A stretch of 64,000 nucleotides of DNA from Eutreptiella sp. 'Long Island Sound 2002' (lineage: Eukaryota > Euglenozoa > Euglenophyceae > Eutreptiales > Eutreptiaceae): contig OZ038382.1 of the NCBI GenBank assembly GCA_964036045.1, positions 150,548,961 to 150,612,960 of the forward strand, given 5' to 3'. The position numbers and the translations under genes are program-made. Shown here one piece after another: positions 1 through 11,841 of this stretch. The notes beneath the pieces are model-generated. The model was not told where the DNA came from, searched no databases, and saw only the letters and a program-made list of their open reading frames with translations. How positions within the stretch are numbered: the first letter of the stretch is position 1; the number at the start of each line of letters is the position of its first letter.

Positions 1-2900
1 CTGCACCGATGTGCACAAGGGTGGGGAGAACCGGAAGTCCGTGCGCGGTGCGCGCCCAGGATTGGCCAAGAGCCCACCCAAACCACACACCCCTCCGTCG
101 GCGAGGAAGGCCCTGGCCGTGTTACCCTCTGTCGCTGAGGGAGTTTGCGATTGTGTTCCCCTCCGTCGGCAAAGAAGGCTCTGACAGCATTCCTCTCCGC
201 CAGCGAGGAAGACTTTGACCTTAACCTGTGCATAGCAGGCGGGTACGGAGCGTTGAAATTCCGAGTAGGGCAATGCACCGTTGAGCAAGGCACACCAAAG
301 CTAGGCAGGGCGGGGCATAGCAGTGTAGGGCGGGGCAGGGTGGGGGAGGGTGGGAAGGAGCGGTTCAGAGCGTGGTAGCAGAGAGCGGGACAGGGTACAA
401 CAGTGCAAAAAGGTGCAAGCCTAGGCTTGTGCAAAGCCATCAGCACAGCAAGAAAGCGCACGGGCTGTGCACCGTCATAGAGAGCATGCGTGCTGTGTGA
501 TAGTGAGCCTGCTACATTGCATGGCAGCGATCATGGTGCAGAACGTCGCAGAATGCCTACAACACTGCCTGTCAAGGAGCATACTACACAATATCACAAT
601 GTGTTAGCGGCACAGTGTGGAGTAATGCCTATTGCACGGTGTGGCCGAATGCTACTTCACAGCATCCCAAGTGTGCAACTTCTCAATGTCACAGTGTCAC
701 AGTGTGCAAGGTACATAGCGTGACAGTGAGCTAGCGGCATAGTGTGACACACTGCATGCTCCACTGCACCACAGCGTACATGCGGCACGGTGTGATAATG
801 TGCATGCCACTCAGCGTAGCAGTGTGCTTGTCGCATAGCGTCACAGAGTGCCGGCCCCTGTCATTAGTCACGCCCCAAGTCAGGCACTACCACGCGCCCA
901 GGGCGGTATTGACGGTGCCTCTGCCGGGGGGCGTGGCGCAACCCGGCCGCCCAAGGTACGGGGCTAGCCTCCATGGGCCTAGACTTGGGCCCCGTGGGCA
1001 CAACGTGCCGCCACAAACAGCACACCTAGGAGCCGACCCCAAGCAAGGGGCGTCCAAATCTGACACATCAAACGCTTCAGTGCATGTGTGGGGGAGGGGG
1101 GCGAAGCGAGGAGGCGCGGTGTGCGTGGTGGGCAAATGGGGCACGAGGGCGGCGCACGGGTACAGTGCGGGGGAACACCGGTGAAACGGGAGAGGTTGGG
1201 GGGTTGAAAACCTGATTTTGAGTGACCACCCAGCAAGAGCCCAAGAAACAAACGAGCCATATGCTCCGGTGGGAAATGGCCACACCGGAGCACCCAAATC
1301 CGCATCCCCCCCGTACCCCACCCACCCTAACCCCCTCCGTACTACCCCCCTATACCCTCCCAAAGAAAAAAACTTGCAAAAGAAGGCATTTTGATTCCTC
1401 GGCAATGGCGTGATCTTAAAGGGGAGGTGGGATCCACCATAAATCCATTCAATCCACTGCAGCAAACCACATGCTCGTGTCCAAATTCTGAAAATATTCA
1501 CACTCCAAAAATGTCCTCAACATTATCCCCGTGGGCTGTGTGTGTTCGACATGATGTCGAGCTTTCCAAACCGAATGGCCACAAAACACCCCTCCTTCCC
1601 ACAAACATCGCACAAACAAGCGGAGAGGGCATGTTGAGATGTCTAAAAGGGATCAACACAATTTTGCAAAGTGAGACAAACCCCTTAGTAGCACCGGACA
1701 TTACAACAAATGCAATCATAAGTGGTTATCGGCTAAAAATACGGGTGCTTTGTCATCCAGACAGCCAAATCTCCGCGGTGCACGTGCACCGCATCAGATG
1801 CTCCTCCTTTTTGCCCGAAACCATCCAAACTGGAACCCCAGCTTCCAAGGGGTTTGGGGGGTACACGAGACTGCGGTGGCCTGTTGTGAGCACTATGCAT
1901 TGATCCAAACATAGGTCAAAAAGCACTTCTTTCTTCTTTTTCCATCCCCTTACCAATGGTGTGAGCACCGGGTCCCTTCTCCAAGAACTGCTGACTGGCC
2001 CCACGTGTGCTCCGCTTGCAAAGATTTTCGGAACTGTTTTCAGGCCAGCATGAGTTGACTGAAAAATCACCTGGGCCAGGTTGGGTCATCTTGGGTTAGG
2101 CTACAAGCACATACCAACCCTTGGGGGCTACCTCATTACCATGCACTAAATTGTTGCCCAGATTGTCACCTGAATCATTGCATGAGGTCGCACGTGCTAA
2201 ATCCTTACCGTAAACGTTGGGCCATACAGATCCGATCAGATGCACAGGGAAGGGTCTGGTGCTGTGAGAAAACCCACAGAGGAAGGGGATGTTGATGACA
2301 AACTTTTCGATTGGAGGTTCTCCACAGATGTCCATATTGTTGAAACTTTGGCCCACTGCTCCTCCTGATCATGCATATCCTGTGCACAAGCACACCTGCA
2401 CACTTCATCATGCATCCATACATGTATCTGCACTGGACGCTGAGATGAGAATTTTCCCTTTTGGAGGCCAAATGCAGCCCTGATAGACGTGTAGACTGGT
2501 GAAAATGTTCCCCTGCCGTGAGGCGAGTCATCGGAGAATACTGCTGTTGGACAGAAATATGGATTGTGCCAGGGGCAAAACTCCGAATTTGAGCCTTTGT
2601 GTTATGGTAAGCCAACAGGCCCAAAAATGTATGGGGCATTTCCCATATATGTGAGGCAGCCTGGTTTTCATCAGAACATCTGCGAATGATTTGTCTGTGG
2701 GAGCGTACCACTTTCCCCTCTCAACCCCAAAACTGCGATTCTTCAGCCAGCCCATGCACATCTGAAAACAGTCCTAGCCACATAGCGACCGCAATCCGCA
2801 AACCAAGGTTTGCTTGCTGTGCAAGCGGCCCCACGTGGCACTTTAGAGGGCCCATGGGCATCAATATGGGCACCTACATGCCCCCCATGGGCTGTTTGTG
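1..2900. other. No recognisable gene; low-complexity and short repeats
   Basis: From about 260 to 400 the sequence is a G-rich run of GGGGCAGGG-like units. From about 480 to 850 it is a degenerate array of short words around CACAGTGTG and CATAGCGT on both strands. Open frames here show no domain, no consistent codon pattern and no credible splice pairs. From 900 to 2900 I see nothing I can name; a reading frame around 2711-2205 on the minus strand looks composition-driven. Confidence 0.5.
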
Positions 2901-3021
2901 CTCATGGTGCACCAAAGGATGGCCCAAGCTTGGCTCAACGGCGCCTGGGGTTTGTTGGGGCATTGGGCCCACAGAAACAACCACCATTTTGGGGTTTGTG
3001 TGAACATGCAGTGGGACATAC

Positions 3022-3240
3022 TTGGGAGCTGTTGTACATCATCCCATAGCCCATGACAATGCATCGAAGCTGTTCATTGTCACCCATGTACACATAGTCC
3101 TGCAACTTGCCCCCGATGTCATTGGCATTGACCTCGAGCATGGGACACACCTCTACAGTCTCACCAGGCGCGAAATTCTTGGTAGCATACACCCCTCTGC
3201 CATGAATTGGCGACTGTCCCAAGCGGATCCCAGACGGCAT
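3022..3240 (-). CDS. SET-domain protein, first coding exon (partial)
   Basis: The exon opens at an ATG (3240) and reads 73 codons to a strong donor (CAA then GTATGT, donor G at 3021), phase 0. The peptide has the N-terminal SET fold signature: GRGVYATKNFAPGE (AdoMet-binding loop), then a hydrophobic 'dYV' strand, then MGYGMMYNSSQ at the position of the usual GYGxxYNHS. SET domains methylate lysines on histones or other proteins. The second half (NH-x-C/PN, GEEL) should be in a downstream exon, which I could not find below 3021; a possible acceptor at about 2764 leads to a peptide without SET motifs. The His of the usual NHS is Ser here, so activity is doubtful. The family call is firm; completeness is not. 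Confidence 0.7.
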
Positions 3241-4490
3241 GATTGCAAGTCCACGAAAAAAACTGCAGGGTAACAGGGCCAACCTCATTAAGACCTTTTC
3301 AACACTCTTTGCAGATTCAAGCCAACAAAGGCAAGCAACAACCACACAATCAGCGTCCCGCAACCAATGTGGTCAGTGGCTGTCGAACGATTCATGCTTG
3401 AGGATGCAGTCTCAAGGAGAGTGTTGGTAAACGCAGAAACACCTCTCGCATGCATGACTGAGCCCCTCTTACACACAATAAATATGTCATCACATTCTTG
3501 ATCACAAAAACTACAGTCAGAAAAACAACATACAAGTGTGTCACTGTGCTTAGACAAGGCACAAAGAGGGTGGGGTTGAAGCAACAGATATTGAGCTACC
3601 GCATGAGCCTGTGACAACACCATTTTGATCATCACAAACCAGTGCGAAACATTGCCTGAAGCCCAATTGCATTATCAAATATTTTTGTGGGCTGGGTAGA
3701 CTGAGGTTAAATTCAGGTCCCTTACCTCCACCTCTGCTTGCTCGGGCAGGGGTCATCGTCACTGCCATTGTCATTGTCACTGTCACTTGCAGGCGATCCT
3801 GGTGCTATGTCCCAGCCACTGTCGCTGTCGCTCACCGCTCAGCAGTGTGACCCCTCAATCATGTCCTCATCCTTGGTCATTTCCTCCAGCTACAACGGAG
3901 CCCAGACATTCGCATTCTGGCACTCTGTTAGCACTGCTGAGTGTGACCAAGCGCCCTGGCATCTGGTGCTTCAGTCCCTGCCATGCCAACATGCAACGGC
4001 GGCCACTCGATGCTCATGCTGTCATCAAGCAGTTGCCACTGGCCCCAGAGGCTGACCCACAGGAGACACGGGCAACTGGGCAACTACGATACACATTGCA
4101 GAAGGTGGGGGGCTGATGCCAAACTGGGTAACGAGACTCTCATAGACCAAAAAGGCGACTTTCGCCACACTGGCCAATCCCTGAAACCATGAAAAAAAAA
4201 TGCACATTTCAAGAATTTTGGTTCATTTCGGTCCTGTATACGACTTCTTCAGTGGTTGTTGGTTGTCAAAAAGGATAGTGCCACCATCTTGTAGAACTTG
4301 GGCATGGGGCACCCACCGTTTCACAATGCTTAGGAAAGTGTTTCAGTCCTTTTTGGTGTCACTACCCTCAACCCCATCCCCCCACCCTGTGCCTGTCAGC
4401 TGAAGCTTGCTCCGCTAGGCAGCGTCCTGTTACCTCTGAGATGGCGTGCCAACCTGAGCGGGTCCTAAGGGGAAGGGGTGTTCAGGCTAT
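3241..4490. other. No recognisable gene
   Basis: Upstream of the SET exon on its strand. Several open frames overlap in different frames with no domain or paired splice signals. A short CTGTCGCTGT-like repeat lies near 3770-3840. Confidence 0.4.
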
Positions 4491-4564
4491 CTGCCGTTCC
4501 GTGGGGCAGACCGAGCACGCATGAATGCAGGCAAAACTCGCATTCCACAAGCTGATCAAGCTGC
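4491..4564 (+). repeat. 74-bp direct repeat, left copy
   Basis: Matches 5568-5642 in the same orientation with only a few differences. The two copies bound a block of about 1 kb of G-rich and telomere-like DNA. They could be short direct terminal repeats or a duplicated target. No LTR-type TG...CA ends are obvious. Confidence 0.7.
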
Positions 4565-4719
4565 CAACTCACAGGCTGATTAAGCTGCCAACGTCCTTTA
4601 TATCCCCAGTCACCTGGGTTCGACGCTCCGTGTGATATATGTACATGGATACAGACCCCGGGGGGGGCGACCCCTCGGTTCTGGACGCCAACTACCCCCC
4701 CAACTAACTGTTGGCCGGA

Positions 4720-5330
4720 GGCCCCTTGGGGGGGGGGGGGGGGGCGGGGGGGCATTGGAGGGGGGGTCTAGGAGGGGCGATGGGGGGGGGGGGCTCCGGG
4801 AGGGTCGGTTTGGGGGGGGGGTCCAGGTGGGGCGATTTGAGGTGTGGTGTTGGGGGGGGGGGGGGCACAGGCTCCCCTTACCTCCCCTTGCCCTCCCTCT
4901 AACCATAGCATCACCATAAACCTAACCCTAACCTTTGCAGCCAGTTGGTTTGGCCATGCCAGCCATGTTGATTGGGCTGAACAAGGTCCCCCCAATTTCG
5001 TTCATGGCTGCTTTTGCCACATCATTGCTCTCCATTTTGGACCCCAACACTCACTCTGACCCTAGCCTAGGGTGAGAGCCAAGGCTAGGGTTAGGGCTAG
5101 GGTTAGGGTTAGGGTTAGGTGTAGGGATAGGAGTAGGCTGAGGGTTGGGGGTGGGTGTTAGAGTCAAGGTTGGGTTTAAGGATAGTGTTGGGGTGCAAAT
5201 TGGACAAAATTTTCCTTAGGGCACCTTTGGTGTTCATGGAGCATCGGGCGCCTTAGGCGGCCATGGACGCCTGAGGGCGACGCCTTTGGCAACTAACTGT
5301 TGGCCGAAGGCCCCTAGGGGGGGGGGGGGG
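4720..5330 (+). repeat. Dispersed G-rich plus telomere-like repeat, copy 1
   Basis: Order: long G runs (4729-4866), a conserved stretch of about 180 bp beginning near 4868, then degenerate GGGTTAGGG/GGGCTAGGG units at 5080-5120, then a stretch shared with copy 3 (5125-5210), then a second G run at 5316-5332. Homologous stretches occur at 20375-20775 and 22545-22700. Glycine/proline-rich open frames here are translations of the G runs, not genes. Confidence 0.8.
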
Positions 5331-5567
5331 GCAGGGGTAGTTGGCGTCCTAGGACCCGCGGAGTCGTCCCCCCCGTGATACAGACACTATCCTGCAGGTG
5401 GGTGGGTGGGCTAGCACACGTCCGTTCATTTAAAATGAAAAACAGACTGTACAGCAAACGACAGCCCTGCAGTTCTGCCCTGTCCCTGGCATTCTGCTTG
5501 CAGTCCCCACTCCACGACAGCTCGCTACTAAACATCTATACAGCGAGCGTACAACGGTTCAAGCATA

Positions 5568-5642
5568 CTGTCGTTCCGTGGGGCAGACCGAGCACGCATG
5601 AATGCAGGCAAAACTCGCATTCCACAGGCTGATCAAGCTGCA
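5568..5642 (+). repeat. 74-bp direct repeat, right copy
   Basis: Second copy of the repeat at 4491-4564. It lies immediately downstream (minus sense) of the reverse transcriptase/RNase H pseudogene, so it may mark that element's end. Confidence 0.7.
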
Positions 5643-5682
5643 AACCCTAAATCGAGCGATTGTGAGGGATCAAGCAGGAAAA

Positions 5683-7499
5683 TCAGGGCAGGCTCCATGC
5701 AAATCTCGGGATAAAAGCAAGACACACATACAGGTTCGGCTCCCCTTTCCAAGCTGCCTGTCGGCGCTTAACACAATCAGCGACTGCATCACGAGTGCGA
5801 AACAATCCCAGCCTACTAGGGGGGTCTGCAGGGTTCACATCAGTGCAGAATCTAAAAACGCCCATGGGGCGGTCATTCCAGCTACGTAACCAAAACAATC
5901 GGCGAAGCATACATTGCTGAGAGCGCAAAAAAATCCCTCCCTTCATCCCCAAAATCCGCGACCTACTGACATTATTGTCCGTGCCCACCACAACATAAGG
6001 AAGGCGCATGTAACAACCCAAACGTAGGGCAAGCAGTGCTGCATAAAGCTCAGCCTATTGCAACGTGTCTATCCACTTTGGGGCTTAATAGCTATGCCAC
6101 TGCCCTCCTGCGCGCACAATCCCGATCCTGTACGCGTCTGGCTTCGGTGTTTCAGCTGCGTCAGTAAAGAAAACGCACCCCTGTGAAGGCCTATCAGGCA
6201 ACCAAGGCCAGGGCAAGTAGCGTTGGGGTTCAAGGCAAACGCCAACACAGTCAAGAGGGACCGCCTGAAGCCCCCCAAAACATCCCTATAATCCGTAAGC
6301 TTCCAGCACTGCCCTCCAGAAACGAAGGGGGCCAGGCCTGCATTGGGGCGCATCGCCCACTCAAGCTTCCCTAACAACCTTGCAGCCATACGTTCACTCA
6401 AGCAGTTGTGCACCAAGCCCAGCAACCACAACGCAACAACACTGCCCATCAGCCCTGGTCTGATCTCTGAAGATTGGGCAGTAGAATCAAATTTCTTCCC
6501 TATGAAATCGATCACACGCACCAGCTCAACAACGCTTTTAGCACTAACCAAAAAACCAGCACGGCGCAAAGTTCTACCCACACGCCGCACCGCCACTGTG
6601 ACACGGTCACGACCCACCCCTGTAACCAGCACATCATCCATGTAAGTGGCCCCCACCGCACGCAACCCGCGTAACACACGCCTCACCAGCGGGGAAACAA
6701 GCCTTTGGCAAATCACAGCTGAATACCGCCAGCCAATGGGCAGAGTCAACCATGTACCTACAACACCCACGCTGTGTGCGCACACGGAACACTCTTGTCT
6801 AGCACCGTGGCATACGGATGGACCAGAAACAGTTTGCAATATCAAGTTTCGTCAGATAAGCCTGAGGGCCAGCTGTCGCCAACATGCGCACCACCTTCTC
6901 AATCTGTGGTAGTTGAAATCTCGCCGGCTTCCTACCATCTGCCTTATTGCGTCCTACATACGCAAAAAGTAGGGCACATTTTTGGGAGCTTTTAGGTATC
7001 ACCGTGGCTTTGCTAGTGTTGTGCCTGTTGTGGCATTTCTTAAGTGGTCCGGCCCCCTTGATGCTGTTCAACATAGCCTGCACCGCTGGGCATTCTACCG
7101 TTCGTATGCCAGTGGCGCACTTCTTGTCCCATGCAGTGTATACCCGCAGCAGGCTTTTCGGTACAGTTTTGCGCCATAACGAGGAAGCCACAGTCACTTT
7201 ACTTTGCCTACTTCTCCCCACCCCCGCCCAGCCAACTCCATGCTGACAGGCTTTTGGTCATCTGGATCATAATCAGACTCATCGGATGCTTGGCTGAGGC
7301 CCTCTTGTGAGATAGTTGGCAAGGCTTGCGTTGGTGTGTCCAGGCCTCTCCTGGGCTCGATCTGCGCAGTCAATCTGCCTAACGCCATGAGCCCTCCCGC
7401 CACCAAGCGGGCTTGACCATCCAGAACATCTGACAGCTCCATCACACGTTCGACTTGCTTCCCGAACCGCTGCACACACTCACATTGCTCACCGGCCAT
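5683..7499 (-). pseudogene. Reverse transcriptase/RNase H retroelement, broken
   Basis: Read on the minus strand in pieces. 7499-7194 is a short N-terminal, possibly gag-like segment. 7221-6799 holds the RT fingers with KLDIANCFWSIRMP (motif A). 6845-6250 holds LPIGWRYSAVICQRLV (motif B region) and the catalytic ATYMDDVLVTG, then LGKLEWAMRPN of the RT-RNase H connection. From about 6190 the RNase H follows, with its catalytic residues visible: FFTDAAE (Asp), AELYAALLAL (Glu), VVVGTDNN (Asp) and NPADPPSR (Asp). Frames change at about 6805 and about 6220, and there are in-frame TAA (6085-6087) and TAG (6055-6057) codons, so it is not functional as sequenced under the standard code. Family placement is open; no integrase or tyrosine recombinase was seen. 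Confidence 0.85.
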
Positions 7500-7863
7500 A
7501 AAGACGTACTCCCCTTCGCTGCTGGGTTCACTGTCGTATTCTCCAGCCCTGTTACAGGCAAGCTCCGCCGTCGAGTCGCGGGGGGGGGGGGGGGATCATG
7601 CCGATTCTTTATTTTCTAATCCCCGTCCAACCCTCTCTTAGACCGATCTGTCCCACTTCATCAGTTTGTGTCACCGGAATACACTGACCCATTCCCAACT
7701 CAATGACCCTCCGAGTCCCAAAACATGCCCCCTAGGTGCAGCTGTTGCTTCACCAGGGAACAAAGAATTGTGGTACATCCCCATCTCCACGCCCTCCTCC
7801 TGCCCCTTGCCCAAGCATTTCCCAGGTCAGAAAAATTAATGATGGGAGATGAGGACCCAATGC

Positions 7864-8094
7864 TCAGAAAAGGCCGTTCTTATGTGCAACAAGCATGTAC
7901 ATCACCAGAGTTTCCAAACTGGTGGACTCATCGCTGCCCCAAATATACTCCGGGTTGTGCAGAAATGGTGTCGTTTTCATTGGTTCTGGCGTCAGACGGG
8001 AGCCAAACAGGACTGCACATGCACGGACAGCCCTGCAGATGAGGCTGGCGCGCATAGGGACCGGGGGTTCATTGGCGTTGCAAAAGCATAGCAA
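7864..8094 (-). CDS. Weak candidate exon, unknown protein
   Basis: The last 45 or so codons give a natural-looking peptide (MKTTPFLHNPEYIWGSDEST onward, then a hydrophobic stretch) ending at a stop at 7864. Possible acceptors (CATCTGCAG, ATGTGCAG) lie upstream near 8040. No domain recognised and no partner exon found. The rest of 7500-9180 holds G runs and nothing I can name. Confidence 0.2.
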   Translation of the reverse strand: MLCFCNANEPPVPMRASLICRAVRACAVLFGSRLTPEPMKTTPFLHNPEYIWGSDESTSLETLVMYMLVAHKNGLF

Positions 8095-9183
8095 TGCTGT
8101 GGAACTGTGCAGCGTACGACATGGCAGTGCGCCTGGTGTGAATAGAGGGTAACTGAGGGTGGATGACAGCGAACGGTCACAAACCCTTTGTGCTGCTTAA
8201 ATTGGAGGTCTGGGACTTTGGTGACCCAGTAGTGCCTTGTTACGCCGCACTGAATGCACCAGGGGACCTCCTGGCCCTGTCCCCTTGCCAAACCAGGTTA
8301 GTAGAAGCTGTTTGATGTTCATGAAAAGGCTCAGAAATCCCGCTTCTTGGACATGGCATGTGACATACAACGTGATGCATACCGGCAGTCGTCAGCAGTG
8401 GTGAGCGCTGCATTCTGCTGGCCATGCGGATCGTTGGACCCAAGGACAACGGAAAAAGGACATGCCAAAGGGGTCAGAGGCTCGCCCGATCAATACCCAC
8501 CCCCTTGTCTAAGCCCGAGTTCTAGGGCAATGCGAAAGACCAACGGGAGAGCGATGCATAACATTGAACTTCAGCAGGAGTATTCGCGAAAATGCTTAGT
8601 ATTGCTGTGCGTTCAGTTGGTCGGTTGGCTTTGCAAAGAACAAGCGCCCCATTGGGATGGGAAGAAGGGGGTCTGGTAGCGGACTGGCCTGGCAAACACC
8701 CATCAGGGTAAGGACCACGGTGGGTACATGAATGATCTCTTGGAGGCAACACTGCACAGCGGTTTGCCGTCCTGTGCAGCCTCTAGGCACTCTCCCACGG
8801 GGGAGACCCGGTCCCTGCCCACTCACACCACCCCCTGCACCCCCTGTGGGCCCATCTTCACAGAACCCCCACGGGCCCTACGCAATGGGGTTCACTGAAG
8901 GCGCAGGAGGACAATTTTAGCGAAACTTTGGGCCCCACAACACTGACCACAGACCAGCGTGCCACCAAAATGATCATCTTTTGGGGAATGTATGGCTGTG
9001 TCTCTTGGACACATTCCGCCATAACAGAGTCCAGACCCTCAGACCCTCAGACCCTATTCCTGGGAAAGAAAGGGGTGAGTGCATGTGTAATGGGGGGGGG
9101 GGGGGCTGCGGTGCGATTTCGTACTTTAACTCCCGCAGCATGAGATGGGGGGCACAGGGGTCAGGGAACATGGGGGGAATGTT

Positions 9184-9208
9184 TGCCCGGCGCGCGCCCG
9201 GCGCGCTA
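9184..9208. repeat. 25-bp GC-rich motif, copy 1
   Basis: Identical over 25 bp, and in the same orientation, to 9919-9943. The core is CGCGCGCCCGGCGCGC, nearly palindromic. The pair brackets the transposase fragment between them. Confidence 0.8.
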
Positions 9209-9593
9209 CTTTTAGACTATGTTCCCCCCCGAAGAGCCCCCAGGCACACCCCTTGGAAACGCCCTTAGAATTAGGTGACCCAAACTGCCCCAGCCCAAGA
9301 AAGTTGCAAACTGGGGTACACAGTACCACTCTCGCTCCTTTAAGGGCGATCTTGGTCAACACCTTAGCAAGTTGGGAGAATGGGAGGTTAGGAGAACACA
9401 ACCGCATCGATCTCCAGTAGAAGCGATAGGCGTTATTGAGGTATCGCGAACAGTAGAGCTGCATCATAACATTGGTCCCACAAGTGTGGGTGTCAATACA
9501 TTCAGTACAATAGTGCTCCTTACACTCATCATAAATTGCGACGGTGGAGCGTTCTGGCAACACAACACACACACTTCTGCCTCATCCTCTGCC

Positions 9594-9905
9594 TCATCTT
9601 GTGTGCCACAACCGAGCAAACAGCTGCTCAATGCGTGCCCTATACCACCCGTGCACGTCATTGTAACATTGTTGGCGGGCTGTCAAAGTGCCATTCTTTC
9701 TTCCAATGAATGGCACAATGACATGAATCCGGCCTTTATAAGCACCATCATGGCCCCCAACTTCGAAATCAAAGAAATTACCTCGGGTACGAGAAGGTCC
9801 ATACCCATCCCAAATCAAAACATCTGCTGATGTCCCGGGGGCCAAGGGGCAAATCCATATAATGTTGCCCAACATATCAACGGCAACAGTCCACCGGTAG
9901 GGCAC
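9594..9905 (-). pseudogene. PIF/Harbinger-type DDE transposase, C-terminal fragment
   Basis: Peptide matches the DDE_Tnp_4 (HARBI1-like) fold: a 'vD..GnI' strand, PGTSADVLIWD, then FEVGGHDGAYKGRIHVIVPF with the second catalytic Asp, a LTARQQCYNDVH helix, and WYRARIEQLFARLW with the catalytic Glu. The N-terminal third with the first Asp is missing: homology stops near 9905, just before the 25-bp motif at 9919. The frame ends at 9594, soon after the Glu helix. Reading on in other frames to about 9126 gives no clear continuation. It is a truncated, inactive copy. Confidence 0.85.
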
Positions 9906-9918
9906 GGGTCACAAAAGA

Positions 9919-9943
9919 TGCCCGGCGCGCGCCCGGCGCGCTA
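9919..9943. repeat. 25-bp GC-rich motif, copy 2
   Basis: Same orientation and sequence as 9184-9208, 735 bp away. It sits about 14 bp upstream of the point where the transposase homology begins. Confidence 0.8.
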
Positions 9944-9949
9944 ACATTC

Positions 9950-11840
9950 CCCCATGGACTCTCCGAGGGGTGGGGGGGGGGGGGCAGGGATGAGCCGGTT
10001 TCCAACAAAAGCCAAACAGCAGCCCCTTGCCCGCCAAGTAGCGCCGTCAATTAATGGTCAACATAAACCGCAAACTGATGTCCGTTGAATGCCAACTGCC
10101 GTCGGTCTCGTGCCAAGCGAGAGGCTTTTGGCGTTGAAAACAAAAGGGGGGGGGGGGGGGGGCACAAAATGAAAAACGGGAAAGAAGAGCCTCCCTCCCA
10201 GACATCGCCCTGACCAGGGGGGCAACTCTGCAGCACGTGAACCGAGTGCGCACAGCGAGCACTGGAGCCAAATTTATGGAAAATCTAGGGGTGTTTTGTG
10301 AAAATTCATGTCCAAGCATGGCTGGCAGAAACCCCTGATATTGTAACACCCTTTGTTCCGCCCCAAAACATCTCTACTACATTGTCAAATGCACGTGGAC
10401 TGCAGTAGTTGTGCGACTACTCGTATGCACAAATGTATAGCAAAGATGGAGGGCACAATTCTAAACATGGAGGCATGCATGCCAAAGCGCTACTCCACCT
10501 GAGGGAGGATGATATGAGGTCAACTCATCTGATATTGGTCATGAGATGGGCCTTTGTGGTGCCAAAAAATCAAGATATGCATCCAGTGTCTCCTTCTTTG
10601 CACTTATAGCCACTCTTGCAGGTAGTCTTCGACATGGAGAGTTCAAGAAAAGCACAATAAAAAGTGTGCAAAAGGAAAAAGGGGGAATGTTCAAGAAAAG
10701 GGATTAGGATACGCAGTTAGGTATGCAAAAGGGCTCCCAAGTAGGGTCCCAGTCACCAGGGTTGTACTAAAAGTTTGAATTGTTCAGTGCCGTCTTTTGT
10801 ACGACCTGCTTGCGGGTCAGGGTCAGGTCAAGGGGAGTGAGGATAGGGGCTGGTCTGGGTCAGGTTTGTTGGGGAAACGGAAGGTCTGTGCCACTCCCCG
10901 GCCAGCGCTGACAGGCCTTCCATGCAAGAGAGGGCATCAAATGCAATGACATCAATCAGCCAGAACATCCAGTATCAAAAAACAATGCCTATTCACAGAG
11001 GGAAACGGCCTCCAAGGTAAGAAAACGACATCCCGGCGGAGGGGACAGAGGCAGATGAGAACCAGTATTTGGTACCACTGCTCATTTGTGCAACCTTCTC
11101 CGCCAGAGCGGCAACTCCGCCGACAGGCTTCACGTCCCTTCATCCCCATGACTGTGAAGTTCGGAGGGCGCCACGAGTGATGTAGGAAAAGTAACACAGA
11201 GCGGGTTACAGACTACCAAATGCGACAATGCTACCACCGGTCACCTCTGCAGGATAGTGCCAACGTGGTGTCACTGCTGAGACCTCACATGCAGCCCCAA
11301 CCAGGGCCATGACTTTCGGTGGGTGTGGGTGATCTCTTGCGCCCGGTGCCCTGTGCTGACTGCGTAGAATAATCGCAACCCGCACAGGTGGTTCGTTTCT
11401 GATATCAGATGTGGTGCCCTTCAAGCTTCACAGTCTTGTGACAAACGTCTTGTGTAAAATCATGGGGGCAGTGTGGAGAGTGGTGGATCCAGAAACCCAT
11501 GGCCTTGTATCGCATACACGAAATCATTTGTGGTGGCGAACAAAGATTTGTTAAGGTGAAGCAATCAGCATTTGCCCCGCAAGATGATGGTCCAGTTTAC
11601 GTATCTCGGCTTCACCGGCGACGTACCAACAAAATGGCCTTAATTACCAACCACCAGCCTTTGACCATCAACGGCCGAACCGCTATCAGTTGACTGCCAA
11701 CCGCCGTCGGTTTACTATCTACTGCCATTTTAAGGCACAGAAACCGCCTGCTGAAGCCTGGACAAAACAGTGCCTCTTCAAATACAGCCCCAGGCAGTAC
11801 ATGAGATTTCAGAGGAGTGACCCTATCTACAGCACTCCAT
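9950..11840. other. No recognisable gene
   Basis: Holds G and C runs (near 9970 and 10148). A motif around ACTGCCGTCGG recurs near 10090 and 11700, and a related one near 13700. No domain or paired splice signals seen. Confidence 0.4.
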
Positions 11841-11841
11841 T

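Noticed and set aside
4610-4995. Gly-rich and Pro-rich frames
   Set aside because: Translations of G/C homopolymer runs within a dispersed repeat.
5080-5120. Telomere (chromosome end)
   Set aside because: Units are degenerate, short, internal and flanked on both sides by unique or repeated DNA; the same block recurs at 20.7 and 22.5 kb.
5683-7499. Functional retroelement with reassigned stop codons
   Set aside because: Besides TAA and TAG codons there are at least two true frame changes, so decay explains it more simply.
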